Source: Alkalihalobacillus sp. LMS39
GTDB taxonomy: Bacteria > Bacillota > Bacilli > Bacillales > Bacillaceae_F
DNA length: 64,000 nucleotides
NCBI RefSeq assembly: GCF_022812285.1
Contig: NZ_CP093300.1
Span: forward strand, 3,720,001 to 3,784,000
Direction of reading: 5' to 3'
Shown: one piece after another, positions 37,008-45,247 of the stretch
Layout of the letters: the number at the start of each line of letters is the position of its first letter
Position numbering within the stretch: the stretch's first letter is position 1
Translations under genes and position numbers: made by a program
Notes under the pieces: generated by a model
Database searches by the model: none
Seen by the model: only the letters and a program-made list of their open reading frames with translations
Told to the model about the DNA's origin: nothing

Positions 37008-37014
37008 AGGCATG

Positions 37015-37077
37015 CGAAAAGAGACAGCTTTTGAATCAAGACATACGTTTAGTATGCTCCTGATACAAAAAGCTGTC
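37015..37077 (-). terminator. Leader terminator of glpFK, probable GlpP target
   Basis: GACAGCTTTT (37023-37032) pairs with AAAAGCTGTC (37068-37077), with a nested CATAC/GTATG stem inside. TCTCTTTT follows on the minus strand. It lies between promoter and glpF, as in the GlpP-controlled leader of B. subtilis. Confidence 0.8.
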
Positions 37078-37116
37078 CCTCAATGATCTCATCAGCTCAT
37101 TTATAAACTTATCTAC

Positions 37117-37145
37117 ACTATACATAAATTGGACACAATTGTAAA
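37117..37145 (-). promoter_or_regulatory. Promoter of glpFK
   Basis: TTTACA (37145-37140), 17 bases, TATAGT (37122-37117) on the minus strand, upstream of the leader terminator. Confidence 0.7.
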
Positions 37146-37218
37146 TAGTTAATTTATAATAGTTAAATAGAATCCCATTCACAAATACTCAGACACAATT
37201 TAGTCAATTTACCGTTCA

Positions 37219-37416
37219 TTAATTAGAATGATATTCATGTTTTCGCCATATGAAAAAAGCAACTAATGCACAGATGACAGAAATAACTGCCACTGTTGAA
37301 TACATATAGATTTTCTCATATTCTAGTCCTAAATACGCTTCAATTGTCCATTGTAACATAACAACATTTACAGCAATTGTTATAAAAATAATAGCCCAAC
37401 ATATTTTTTTAGCCAT
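37219..37416 (-). CDS. Small membrane subunit of the molybdo-oxidoreductase operon
   Basis: 65 residues with two transmembrane helices (about 5-22 and 38-57) and a short basic tail (RKHEYHSN). The ATG at 37416 overlaps the end of the Rieske gene by eight bases, so translation is coupled; GGAAGG lies about ten bases upstream. It is the last gene of the five-gene operon. I recognise no family. It could help assembly or anchoring of the Rieske and cytochrome subunits (inference). Confidence 0.65.
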   Translation of the reverse strand: MAKKICWAIIFITIAVNVVMLQWTIEAYLGLEYEKIYMYSTVAVISVICALVAFFIWRKHEYHSN

Positions 37417-37939
37417 GGCGAATTTTCCTTCCAACGGCATACACAACCCCATTATCAACTTCAAGTTCAATTAATGGCAATTCTCGTTGTGGAGGTCCTT
37501 CAACAGGATGGCCGTTTCCTAAATCAAAATATCCTTTATGACATGGACATACGAGTGTTTCTCCTTCTGCTTCATAAAAGACCGGACACATCAGATGTGT
37601 GCATGCACTATTATATGCTTTCCATTCTCCTGATTTCGTATGAATTAATAAAGCAGCATCATGCTCAGTCGGATAATAAAAGGTCGTTGAGTTTCCTTTT
37701 GGAACATCATTCACTTTTGCAATTTCAAACCGCTCGTGTTCGTCTTCCTCTATGCCTAACATCGCTCTGACTGAAAAAGGGACTGTGGCTAACCCTAACG
37801 CAACCGATACACCAACAGCAGACTTTAAAAAGGCACGACGGTTATATTTTAAATCATCATCACGATTTAAATTGTCCACAAGATGAATCATATCATCTTG
37901 TGTATCTTTTTGGTTCCGACCTGTTTTTTTGTTTGTCAT
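37409..37939 (-). CDS. Tat-exported Rieske [2Fe-2S] protein
   Basis: 176 residues. A Tat signal-anchor (NRRAFLKSAVGVSVALGLA, about 33-51) precedes a Rieske domain with ligands in CTHLMC and CPCHKGYFD. The hydrophilic N-terminus stays inside and the cluster lies outside the membrane. The protein resembles QcrA of bc complexes in layout. Its place directly after a molybdoenzyme and NarI-like subunit, with no qcrB or qcrC nearby, argues for a role in that complex. AAAAGGAGGG precedes the ATG. Confidence 0.88.
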   Translation of the reverse strand: MTNKKTGRNQKDTQDDMIHLVDNLNRDDDLKYNRRAFLKSAVGVSVALGLATVPFSVRAMLGIEEDEHERFEIAKVNDVPKGNSTTFYYPTEHDAALLIHTKSGEWKAYNSACTHLMCPVFYEAEGETLVCPCHKGYFDLGNGHPVEGPPQRELPLIELEVDNGVVYAVGRKIRHG

Positions 37940-37954
37940 TGCTTTTCCCTCCTT

Positions 37955-38497
37955 TTAGTCCGAGTACACTCCAAAAAACTCTGGCACGTATTTCCATTTA
38001 TCCTGCTCTGTCGGTTTTTTTCCCTCTATTAAATTCAATTGCGTTCTTCTCCGCCGTAATGCCTGCATTTCATCAAAATCAATAAATCGAATTGCATCAC
38101 TTGGGCAAACAGATGCACACATTGGTGAAATATCATGTTTTGTACGGTCATAACACATGTCACATTTGTACATTTTATTTTCTTCAAAATCAAATTTCGG
38201 TATTCCAAATGGACAACCAAATGTACAGTTTCGACAACCGATACATTTTTCTTCCATAGCTGAAAGAACAACACCTTCTTCTGTTATTTGAATTGCATTG
38301 GCTGGACATACTCTTGCACATGCAGGATCCTTACATTGCATACATAACATCGGAAAGGTTTGTCGACTTTCCATGAAATCGACATACTCCACATAGTTTC
38401 TTTCTTTTGCATCATGGCCCCCACACTCCCTGCAAGCCGCTTGGCATGAACGACATCCAATACAACGTTCAAACTCTAAATACATCACTTTTTTCAT
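37955..38497 (-). CDS. Four-cluster ferredoxin subunit (DmsB/NrfC-like)
   Basis: 180 residues with sixteen cysteines in four groups: CIGCRSCQAAC, CMQCKDPACARVC, CIGCRNCTFGC and CDMC..CASVC. This is the DmsB/NrfC-type electron-wire subunit with four [4Fe-4S] clusters. No signal peptide is present, so it is cytoplasmic, like the catalytic subunit. ATG at 38497 lies eight bases after AAGGAG; the GTG at 38506 overlaps the ribosome site and is rejected. It links the membrane subunit with the Mo site. Confidence 0.9.
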   Translation of the reverse strand: MKKVMYLEFERCIGCRSCQAACRECGGHDAKERNYVEYVDFMESRQTFPMLCMQCKDPACARVCPANAIQITEEGVVLSAMEEKCIGCRNCTFGCPFGIPKFDFEENKMYKCDMCYDRTKHDISPMCASVCPSDAIRFIDFDEMQALRRRRTQLNLIEGKKPTEQDKWKYVPEFFGVYSD

Positions 38498-38515
38498 AGT
38501 AGCCACTCCTTCCTA

Positions 38516-40639
38516 TTATGCTTTTTCCATTTTCACTGCGCACACTTTAAATTCTGGCATTCTTGAAATCGGATCAAGTGCGGCATTTGTTAGTTGATTT
38601 ATCGCTAATTCTTTTCCCCAATGATAGGGTACAAAGACCGTATCTTTTCGAATCGCTTTTGTTAAACGCACCTCTAATATCATATCTGAACGTTTTGTCG
38701 TCAATTTTACTTTTTGACCGTTTGTTAGCCCATACTGACTTGCAAGCTCTGGGTGTAATTCCGCATAAGGAACTGGACATTGTTCCATTAAAAACTTGGT
38801 TCTTCTCGTTTGTGACCCAGAAAGATAATGGAATACTACCCGTCCTGTCGTTAAATAAAGTGGATATTCTGTTGTCGGAGTTTCATCAGATGGACGATAA
38901 TGAACAACAGGTAAAATGGCTTTGCCATCTTCTGTCCCAAACTTCTCTTTAAACATTGTTGGTGTCCCTGGATGGTCCTCTGAAGGACAAGGCCAAAATA
39001 CCCCATCCTCTTTATCAATTCGTTCATACGTAATTCCGTAATAGTCTGCTTTCCCCCCTTTGGAGGCTAATCGGAATTCATCAAAGATTTCTCTTGGGTT
39101 ATTGTAAGGAAATAAATGTCCTTTGCCCATTCGATTCGCTATCAACTGCAGAATTTCCCAGTCTGGTTTGGATTCTCCAACCGGATCTTTTACTTTCCGT
39201 ATTCGAATAACACGACCTTCTAAATTCGTTGTTGTCCCTTCATCTTCAGCCCATGACGTTGCTGGTAATATGACATCAGCAAACTCCGCTGTTTCGGATA
39301 AGAAAAAGTCACTCACAACCATAAAATCTAATTTATTAAAGCCATTCCATATATGAGTTAAATTCGGAGCAGATACAGCTGGATTACTACAAATGACATG
39401 CATTGCTCGAATTTCACCTTTTTCGATTTCATCAAACATTTCGTACGCGGAAACCCCAGCTTTTGGCATGTCTTTCGGGTCAATCCCCCACACACTTGAC
39501 ACATATTCTACAGCTTTCGGATCGGCAATTTTACGATATCCCGGAAGAGCGTCTGCTTTTTGCCCATGCTCTCTTCCACCTTGGCCATTTCCTTGCCCAG
39601 TAAATGTTGCTACTCCAGAAGCAAACTTTCCAATTTGTCCACGTAATAAGGCCATAGAAGTATATAAAGTAACATTATCAACACCTTTTGATTGTTGTTC
39701 AATTCCTCTAGCAAACATGACGACAGAACGTTTGGAACGACCATAAATATGAGCTGCTTTTTCTATTTTTTCAATGTCAACACCAGTAACCTCAGCTGTA
39801 TATTTTGCTGTGAAAGGTTCCACAGATACTTTTAACTCTTCAAAATTGTTACAGCGTTCTGATACATATGTTTCATCCACATAGCCATGTTTGATGAGAA
39901 GGTGTAACATTCCACTCGCTAACGTATCATCTGTTCCAGGTCGAATATCTAAGTGAACATCGGCAATTCTTGCTGTTGGTGTTTCTCTAGGGTCAACAAC
40001 AATCATTTTCGCTCCTTTATCCCTTGCTTTCCATAACCATTGAATGCTTGTTGGATGACATTCAGCTGTATTTGAACCTGCCATAAAGAAGCAATCGGTA
40101 TGCTCTAATTCCGGCCATGGTAATGTTGAGCCGCGGTCTGTTCCTAATGTTTTCATAAATCCACCGGCCGCTGAACTCATACAAAAACGACCATTATAAT
40201 CAATGAACCGTGTACCTAAAACTGCTCTTGCATATTTACCAACTAAATAACATTTTTCATTTGTCATTGATACGCCACCAAATACAGATACAGCATCTTT
40301 CCCGTACTCACTTTGAACCCGTTTAAAGTTTGCCTCGATTAAATCAAGTGCTTCTTCCCACGTCGCTTTCACAAACTGGCCATTTTTCTTAATTAACGGT
40401 GTTTTGATTCTTTCTTCGTGGTCAACTGTTTGATAGGCGGTTACCCCTTTTGGACACATTTTCCCTAATGTTACTGGCCAATCATAGCGCGGTTCTACTC
40501 CGACGACATTACCTGTTTTTTCATTCACCCGAATATGCATGCCACATTGCATGCCACAATAACAACAGTGAGTTGTGATTAGCTTTTCACCTTTATGATG
40601 AAGATTCTTTACTCCCTCTTTGACAAGAAAATCTGTCAT
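38516..40639 (-). CDS. Molybdopterin oxidoreductase catalytic subunit, NasC/NapA type
   Basis: 707 residues. An N-terminal [4Fe-4S] motif (C-x2-C-x3-C then CPKG) precedes the MGD-binding domains. The Mo ligand is probably the Cys in GRFCMSSAAGGF, the segment matching NapA/NasC enzymes. GQGNGQGGREHGQKADALPGYR is the assimilatory/periplasmic nitrate reductase signature. There is no Tat signal, so it works in the cytoplasm. Its start overlaps the preceding stop by four bases (ATGA). Nitrate is the first guess for substrate, but related members reduce other oxyanions or oxidise formate, so this is open. Confidence 0.88.
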   Translation of the reverse strand: MTDFLVKEGVKNLHHKGEKLITTHCCYCGMQCGMHIRVNEKTGNVVGVEPRYDWPVTLGKMCPKGVTAYQTVDHEERIKTPLIKKNGQFVKATWEEALDLIEANFKRVQSEYGKDAVSVFGGVSMTNEKCYLVGKYARAVLGTRFIDYNGRFCMSSAAGGFMKTLGTDRGSTLPWPELEHTDCFFMAGSNTAECHPTSIQWLWKARDKGAKMIVVDPRETPTARIADVHLDIRPGTDDTLASGMLHLLIKHGYVDETYVSERCNNFEELKVSVEPFTAKYTAEVTGVDIEKIEKAAHIYGRSKRSVVMFARGIEQQSKGVDNVTLYTSMALLRGQIGKFASGVATFTGQGNGQGGREHGQKADALPGYRKIADPKAVEYVSSVWGIDPKDMPKAGVSAYEMFDEIEKGEIRAMHVICSNPAVSAPNLTHIWNGFNKLDFMVVSDFFLSETAEFADVILPATSWAEDEGTTTNLEGRVIRIRKVKDPVGESKPDWEILQLIANRMGKGHLFPYNNPREIFDEFRLASKGGKADYYGITYERIDKEDGVFWPCPSEDHPGTPTMFKEKFGTEDGKAILPVVHYRPSDETPTTEYPLYLTTGRVVFHYLSGSQTRRTKFLMEQCPVPYAELHPELASQYGLTNGQKVKLTTKRSDMILEVRLTKAIRKDTVFVPYHWGKELAINQLTNAALDPISRMPEFKVCAVKMEKA

Positions 40640-41778
40640 TTTATATCCCCCTCTTCTTTGTTATAAAATTCATCAGCTCTTTTTCTACCAAACCCTGGAA
40701 TATGAATTCCATTATTCGTTTGAATTGGTCCATTTGGTGTGAATTTTGGATCACCCATATTCAACTGGCTCATCACACGTAATTTCCGTCTACATGCTGG
40801 GCAATAATCTGCCGCATATGTCCCATCTTGAAAAGATAAATCAAACGCTTGAACACCTAAAATTTCTTTGACATCAGTAATTTGGTCATCGCTACTGTAC
40901 GTCGTCCCACATTTTTGACAAGGTCGTGTATCCACTTGGACTTCCTCTTGATAATTCATAGGAACTGCCACTGCTAACGGGCGAACTGGTAAATGAAATA
41001 ACTTACCAAAAGGGAAATATACTAAGAATATGACAACGGTTATTTGATGAAGTAATGACATATAATTGTGCATCCAACCACCAAGAAACTTATATTGAAC
41101 CGTTAATATTAATCCTGTTACCGTTACAGCAAGTAACATATAAAGAGGGAATAAATCAAATTCAATTCGTTGTGTAACGTCTAAATTATGATTATTAGAT
41201 CTGCGAATTAATGCCATCGTGACACCGAGTAATACCATTAAAGCCGTAATGTTTAAAATGTTATACATGAACTCGGCTAATAGGCCATCTGCCGCCATTT
41301 TTAATGTTGGAATTCCCATCACAACAACTTGGTATGTTGTTGGGTCAACTAACGAAAAGTGAATCCATCCGAAAGTTAATCCAAATGTAAAGGCAAACGA
41401 TCCAATACAGCCCCAAGCAATCATCCAATGCATAATTCCTCGGTAAATTCCTCTTTTAAAAATAAATTTCTGTAAAAAGATATTATCGAACGCTGTTTTC
41501 GCTATTGCCTTCCAGTTCCGCTTTTGCCGTTCTTTCTTTTTTAAGTTTTGAATACTCCGTTTTACAACTTGATGTGTAGCTGGACGAATTAACCATGAAC
41601 ATGTACGAATCGTTATTCCGATCGCAAAAACAATGGAAGAAATAAAATAACCGAATAACATCAAATCAATGTGTGAAAACTGTTTTGTGCCAACCCACAT
41701 TGAAAAAATTAATAACAATACTACTAAAAAAGCATACATGCTTGTTTTTGAATAAAATGACCGTTCAAATTGACTCAT
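40636..41778 (-). CDS. NarI-like membrane cytochrome subunit with C-terminal two-CxxC domain
   Basis: 380 residues. Helices lie at about 14-30, 37-60, 115-140, 150-170, 178-202, 215-235 and 240-262, with histidines suited to b-haem ligation (IMHWMIAWG, HNYMSLLHQ). After the last helix a soluble domain of about 100 residues has two CxxC motifs (CQKCG and CPACRR, about 290-340), like a zinc ribbon or rubredoxin-type site. It is the first gene of the operon, after AGGAG, and should oxidise quinol. The C-terminal domain is not part of ordinary NarI. Confidence 0.85.
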   Translation of the reverse strand: MSQFERSFYSKTSMYAFLVVLLLIFSMWVGTKQFSHIDLMLFGYFISSIVFAIGITIRTCSWLIRPATHQVVKRSIQNLKKKERQKRNWKAIAKTAFDNIFLQKFIFKRGIYRGIMHWMIAWGCIGSFAFTFGLTFGWIHFSLVDPTTYQVVVMGIPTLKMAADGLLAEFMYNILNITALMVLLGVTMALIRRSNNHNLDVTQRIEFDLFPLYMLLAVTVTGLILTVQYKFLGGWMHNYMSLLHQITVVIFLVYFPFGKLFHLPVRPLAVAVPMNYQEEVQVDTRPCQKCGTTYSSDDQITDVKEILGVQAFDLSFQDGTYAADYCPACRRKLRVMSQLNMGDPKFTPNGPIQTNNGIHIPGFGRKRADEFYNKEEGDIK

Positions 41779-41818
41779 CTTGTTTCACTCCTACCCTTTC
41801 GTATATTGGCTTATGTTC

Positions 41819-41824
41819 ATTGTA
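41819..41824 (-). promoter_or_regulatory. -10 element of the molybdo-oxidoreductase operon
   Basis: TACAAT on the minus strand, 21 bases from the Fnr box; the start site is predicted near 41812. Confidence 0.7.
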
Positions 41825-41845
41825 GGTGGAGCGATTTTCGTAAAC

Positions 41846-41861
41846 AGTGATTTTTGTCACA
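41846..41861 (-). promoter_or_regulatory. Fnr box of the molybdo-oxidoreductase operon
   Basis: On the minus strand TGTGA-CAAAAA-TCACT. Its centre is 41.5 bases from the predicted start. GTGAC direct repeats (41884-41903) lie upstream and might bind a second regulator. The interval 41779-42012 otherwise holds only the mobB terminator. Confidence 0.85.
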
Positions 41862-41920
41862 GATGTGAAAAACGGGTTTGGAACCGTGACAAATTCGTGA
41901 CAACTCCATAAAAACACATA

Positions 41921-41952
41921 AAAAAAAGCCGTAAAACCAGTTGGTTTACGGC
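41921..41952 (-). terminator. Terminator of mobB
   Basis: GCCGTAAAACC (41928-41938) pairs with GGTTTACGGC (41943-41952), with one bulge. A's at 41921-41927 give the U tract on the minus strand. Confidence 0.8.
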
Positions 41953-42012
41953 AAATTGAAGTATTTACTTTATAAACAGATATTTTCCAATTTTACGCAG
42001 TTATTTCCTCTG

Positions 42013-42522
42013 TTATGAATAATTTTTATAAAAAGAATACAGCCATTCTAAAAACAGTTCCTCTTCAAAAATCGAAAAAACTGGTCCTTCGAATGTAATC
42101 TCCTTTTGTACTGTATCCCAATATACAACGGCACAACAGTTTTCTACATTATCGAGCAACCTAATATCTTCTTCCTTTTGGATAAACACAATTTTGTCAT
42201 ATTTTTCTTTTTTAAATCCTTCGACAAAAAGAACATCATACGAAATCTGTTGATAAATTGACAAAATGTCAGCTAACGTCCAATTTATTTGCTTTGTCGA
42301 CTGAAATTGAAAGTTGGGACCAGCACAAACACTTGTCGCCATTGCCCCTGCTTGGCGATGTCGCCAAGAATCTTTCCCTTCATCAAGTGATTGAAGCTCT
42401 TCACTATGACCATGGTGTTTTATCGTTGCTACTGATAAGCCTTTTGCAGCAAAGTAAGCAATTGTTTTTTCAAGCATTGTCGTCTTGCCACTATTGCTGT
42501 ATCCAACAAATTGTATAATCAT
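42013..42522 (-). CDS. mobB: Molybdopterin-guanine dinucleotide biosynthesis protein B
   Basis: 169 residues. It has a P-loop (GYSNSGKTT, 7-15) and the MobB signature ATIKHHGHSE, followed by DEGKDSWRHRQAGA. The protein binds GTP and supports attachment of GMP to molybdopterin, the cofactor form used by NasC/NapA-type enzymes. It lies between the molybdoenzyme operon and modABC, divergent from the latter. mobA is not in the window. Confidence 0.92.
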   Translation of the reverse strand: MIIQFVGYSNSGKTTMLEKTIAYFAAKGLSVATIKHHGHSEELQSLDEGKDSWRHRQAGAMATSVCAGPNFQFQSTKQINWTLADILSIYQQISYDVLFVEGFKKEKYDKIVFIQKEEDIRLLDNVENCCAVVYWDTVQKEITFEGPVFSIFEEELFLEWLYSFYKNYS

Positions 42523-42671
42523 ATTGTTCCTCTTTTCCGACTATCACTTATTAAAGACCCTCTCCTTGTTCTATTTCTCCTCAACATTTCTCTCGTTTTC
42601 AATTCATGGTATAGTAAAAATCATATCATATTTATTTTTTATTCCGAAAGTTGATTTTGGAGGAGACAATA

Positions 42672-43424
42672 ATGAAAAAGTTTACTTTAATCGTATTCTT
42701 TCTCTTTGTCCTATCTGGATGTGGACAAGCAGAAAATGAAGCATCATCTGATTTATACATTGCGGCAGCCTCTGATTTAGTTGTGGCTTTTTCTGAAATT
42801 GAACCATTGTTTGAAGAGAAATTTAATGTTTCTCTTACGATTTCATATGGTTCCACTGGGCAGCTGACAGAGCAAATAAACAACGGGGCACCCTTTGATG
42901 TATTTGCAGCCGCAAATGCGGATTTTATCGATGACCTTGAAAAAAATAATCGAATCCTCGCAGACACAAGAGAAGTGTATGCGTTAGGTAAAATAAATCT
43001 CGCTTCAACAGATTCTCGTTTCTCCCTTCATTCAATAGAAGATTTGCGCTCAGACGATATTAAAAAGATTGCGATTGCTAATCCAGATCATGCTCCATAT
43101 GGAAAAGCAGCAAAACAAGCGTTGCAAACGAGCTTACTTTGGGATGAAGTACAACCTAAGCTGATTTATGGAAGAAACATTGCAGACACCTTAACTCAGC
43201 TTGAAACAGGCAATGCAGATGTTGCGATTATTGCCTCATCATTAACAAATGAGAACTTAACTTATATTCCTATTGATGTTGACTTATACGAGCCACTACA
43301 TCAAACAATTGCTGTTATCGATTCTACAAAAAACGAAGAGCTTTCTCGTTTGTTTGTAGACTTTATTTTAACAGATGCAAAACCTGTACTAGAATCATAT
43401 GGATTTGATTTCCCGAAGGAGTAA
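42672..43424 (+). CDS. modA: Molybdate-binding lipoprotein
   Basis: 250 residues with a lipoprotein signal ending LSGC (Cys17). The binding-protein features are SDLYIAAASDLVVAF, ISYGSTGQLTEQI and NGAPFDVFAAAN. It captures molybdate outside the membrane for ModB/ModC. GGAGGAG lies eight bases before the ATG; a longer frame from 42651 has the ribosome site inside it. It starts the modABC operon, divergent from mobB. I do not see a clear ModE or Fnr box before it. Confidence 0.93.
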   Translation: MKKFTLIVFFLFVLSGCGQAENEASSDLYIAAASDLVVAFSEIEPLFEEKFNVSLTISYGSTGQLTEQINNGAPFDVFAAANADFIDDLEKNNRILADTREVYALGKINLASTDSRFSLHSIEDLRSDDIKKIAIANPDHAPYGKAAKQALQTSLLWDEVQPKLIYGRNIADTLTQLETGNADVAIIASSLTNENLTYIPIDVDLYEPLHQTIAVIDSTKNEELSRLFVDFILTDAKPVLESYGFDFPKE

Positions 43425-43426
43425 CT

Positions 43427-44107
43427 ATGTTTACCGACATGAATCTATTTCCTTTATTTTTATCGTTAAAAGTCGCCACAACGGCTACACTTTTTACGAT
43501 GATCATTGGGATACCTTTAGCTTTTTATTTAAGCCGTACGAAAAGCCGTTTTGGTGATTTTCTAGATACTTTATTAACGTTACCTATTGTCTTACCTCCG
43601 ACTGTTTTAGGCTATTATTTGCTAGTTCTCCTTGGAAGGCAAAGTACGGTAGGACGTTTTTTAGAAGAACAATTCGGAATCATGATTGTTTTTACACCAA
43701 CTGGAGCTGTTATTGCAGCAACAGTTGTCGCCCTACCTTTTATGATTAAATCAGCTAAAGCTGCTTTTACAGATTTAAACAAAGACGTCATTTACGCTGC
43801 CCAAACTTTAGGACGCTCAGACTTTATGGTGTTTTGGACAATTATCATCCCCCTTGCTTGGCCAGGTATACTTGCAGGAGTTACACTTGCATTTGCACGT
43901 GCACTCGGGGATTTTGGTGCTACACTTATGGTTGCTGGGAGCATACCGAATGAAACGATGACAATGCCGATTGCCATTTATGACGCATTACTAGCTGGAA
44001 ATCGTTCCTTAGCTAATATTCTCGTCTTCATTATGACTGGTGTTTCTCTTGTTATTCTTTATGCGATAAATCGTCTGGAAAAGCAGATGGTGAAAGGAAG
44101 ATCGTAA
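43427..44107 (+). CDS. modB: Molybdate ABC transporter permease
   Basis: 226 residues, five to six membrane helices. The ABC-permease EAA-loop is seen around AAQTLGRSDFMVFWTIIIPLAWPGILAGVTLAFARALGDFG. The LPIVLPPTVLGYYLLV segment is typical of ModB. It starts two bases after modA's stop and ends in an overlap with modC (TAATG). Confidence 0.95.
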   Translation: MFTDMNLFPLFLSLKVATTATLFTMIIGIPLAFYLSRTKSRFGDFLDTLLTLPIVLPPTVLGYYLLVLLGRQSTVGRFLEEQFGIMIVFTPTGAVIAATVVALPFMIKSAKAAFTDLNKDVIYAAQTLGRSDFMVFWTIIIPLAWPGILAGVTLAFARALGDFGATLMVAGSIPNETMTMPIAIYDALLAGNRSLANILVFIMTGVSLVILYAINRLEKQMVKGRS

Positions 44108-45141
44108 TGTTACATGTTAATATTCAAAAAAAGGTTCGTTCCTTTCATCTTGATGTCCGTTTTGACATATCAAATGGGATTACAGGGTTACTCGGACCTT
44201 CTGGTAGTGGGAAAAGTTTAACATTGCAGTGCCTAGCCGGTATTCAAAAACCCGATTCCGGAGAAATTTCACTGAACAATCATTTCTTTTTCCATAAAGC
44301 AAACCGTATATCTGTAAAAACACAACAGCGAAAAATTGGTTTTGTTTTTCAACACTATGCGTTATTTCCACATTTAACAGTCAAACAAAATATTGAATAT
44401 GGGATGTTTGAGTTACCAAAAAAAGAACGACAACAAAAAGCTGAGGTTTGGATTCAATCAATGGATTTAATCGGACTTGAACACCATTTTCCTTCCCAAT
44501 TATCAGGAGGGCAACAACAACGAACAGCCCTTGCTCGAACATTAGCGACAAAACCGGATATTCTATTGTTAGACGAACCCTTTTCCGCATTAGATACAGC
44601 TTTACGCTCAAAATTAACAAATGAATTAATTCAACTTGTCGAGCAACATTTTCACGGCCCTGTTCTCCTTGTCACACATGATATCGAAGAGGCTTATCAT
44701 GTGTGTCACTCACTTGTCTTACTTCATAACGGAAAAGTGAAACAAACCGGAAAAACCCCAGATGTTTTTCTACATCCACAATCTTATGAAGCCGCGCAAT
44801 TGCTCGGCTGTCGTAATCTTTTTCCAATTACTTCATTTGAACCATCATCTGGGATTGTTTTTATTAATGAAAATATATCTTTTCATGTAGACAAAACAGT
44901 AAGCAACACACCAACCTATATTGGGATACACCCTCATGACATTCACGTATTGTCAGAAGGAGGACGTGAAAATACGATTCACGCAACAGTCCATTCGGTA
45001 GTAGAAAAAATTCATACAACAACGTTATTTGTTTCCTTTTGCCAACATGAACTTGAAATTGATGTGCCAAAAGGTCATCCATCGACTTTTCAAGCTGACA
45101 TATATATTCATCTACCAAAAGACAAGCTATTTATCTTTTAA
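44107..45141 (+). CDS. modC: Molybdate ABC transporter ATPase with C-terminal TOBE/Mop domain
   Basis: 344 residues. The Walker A is GPSGSGKS (about 33-40), the signature LSGGQQQRTALAR, and Walker B ILLLDEPFSALD. The last 100 residues form the molybdate-binding regulatory domain (IGIHPHDIHVL, and NTIHATVHSVVEKI), which can inhibit transport when the oxyanion is plentiful. It shares its start with modB's stop. It is the last gene of the operon. Confidence 0.94.
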   Translation: MLHVNIQKKVRSFHLDVRFDISNGITGLLGPSGSGKSLTLQCLAGIQKPDSGEISLNNHFFFHKANRISVKTQQRKIGFVFQHYALFPHLTVKQNIEYGMFELPKKERQQKAEVWIQSMDLIGLEHHFPSQLSGGQQQRTALARTLATKPDILLLDEPFSALDTALRSKLTNELIQLVEQHFHGPVLLVTHDIEEAYHVCHSLVLLHNGKVKQTGKTPDVFLHPQSYEAAQLLGCRNLFPITSFEPSSGIVFINENISFHVDKTVSNTPTYIGIHPHDIHVLSEGGRENTIHATVHSVVEKIHTTTLFVSFCQHELEIDVPKGHPSTFQADIYIHLPKDKLFIF

Positions 45142-45164
45142 ACACACTCTTCCTCCTATATAGG

Positions 45165-45180
45165 AGTGAAAAAAATCACT
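45165..45180 (+). promoter_or_regulatory. Fnr-like box upstream of the Mrp ATPase gene
   Basis: AGTGA-AAAAAA-TCACT, a perfect inverted repeat. A -10 TACAAT at 45202-45207 lies 21 bases downstream, the same geometry as the molybdoenzyme operon. Confidence 0.75.
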
Positions 45181-45201
45181 TCCAACAACTGTTCTCTGTT
45201 G

Positions 45202-45207
45202 TACAAT
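45202..45207 (+). promoter_or_regulatory. -10 element of the Mrp ATPase gene
   Basis: TACAAT, identical to the -10 of the molybdo-oxidoreductase operon and at the same distance from its Fnr-like box. Confidence 0.65.
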
Positions 45208-45247
45208 CAAGTTGCATTTACAAATAACGGAACAAGTAGGAGTGAAA

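Noticed and set aside
39393-39746. Antisense frame in the molybdoenzyme gene
   Set aside because: A shadow of a conserved catalytic gene, without supporting signals.
41884-41903. GTGAC direct repeats as another Fnr box
   Set aside because: The two copies are in the same orientation rather than inverted, so they do not fit Fnr. They might be for another regulator.
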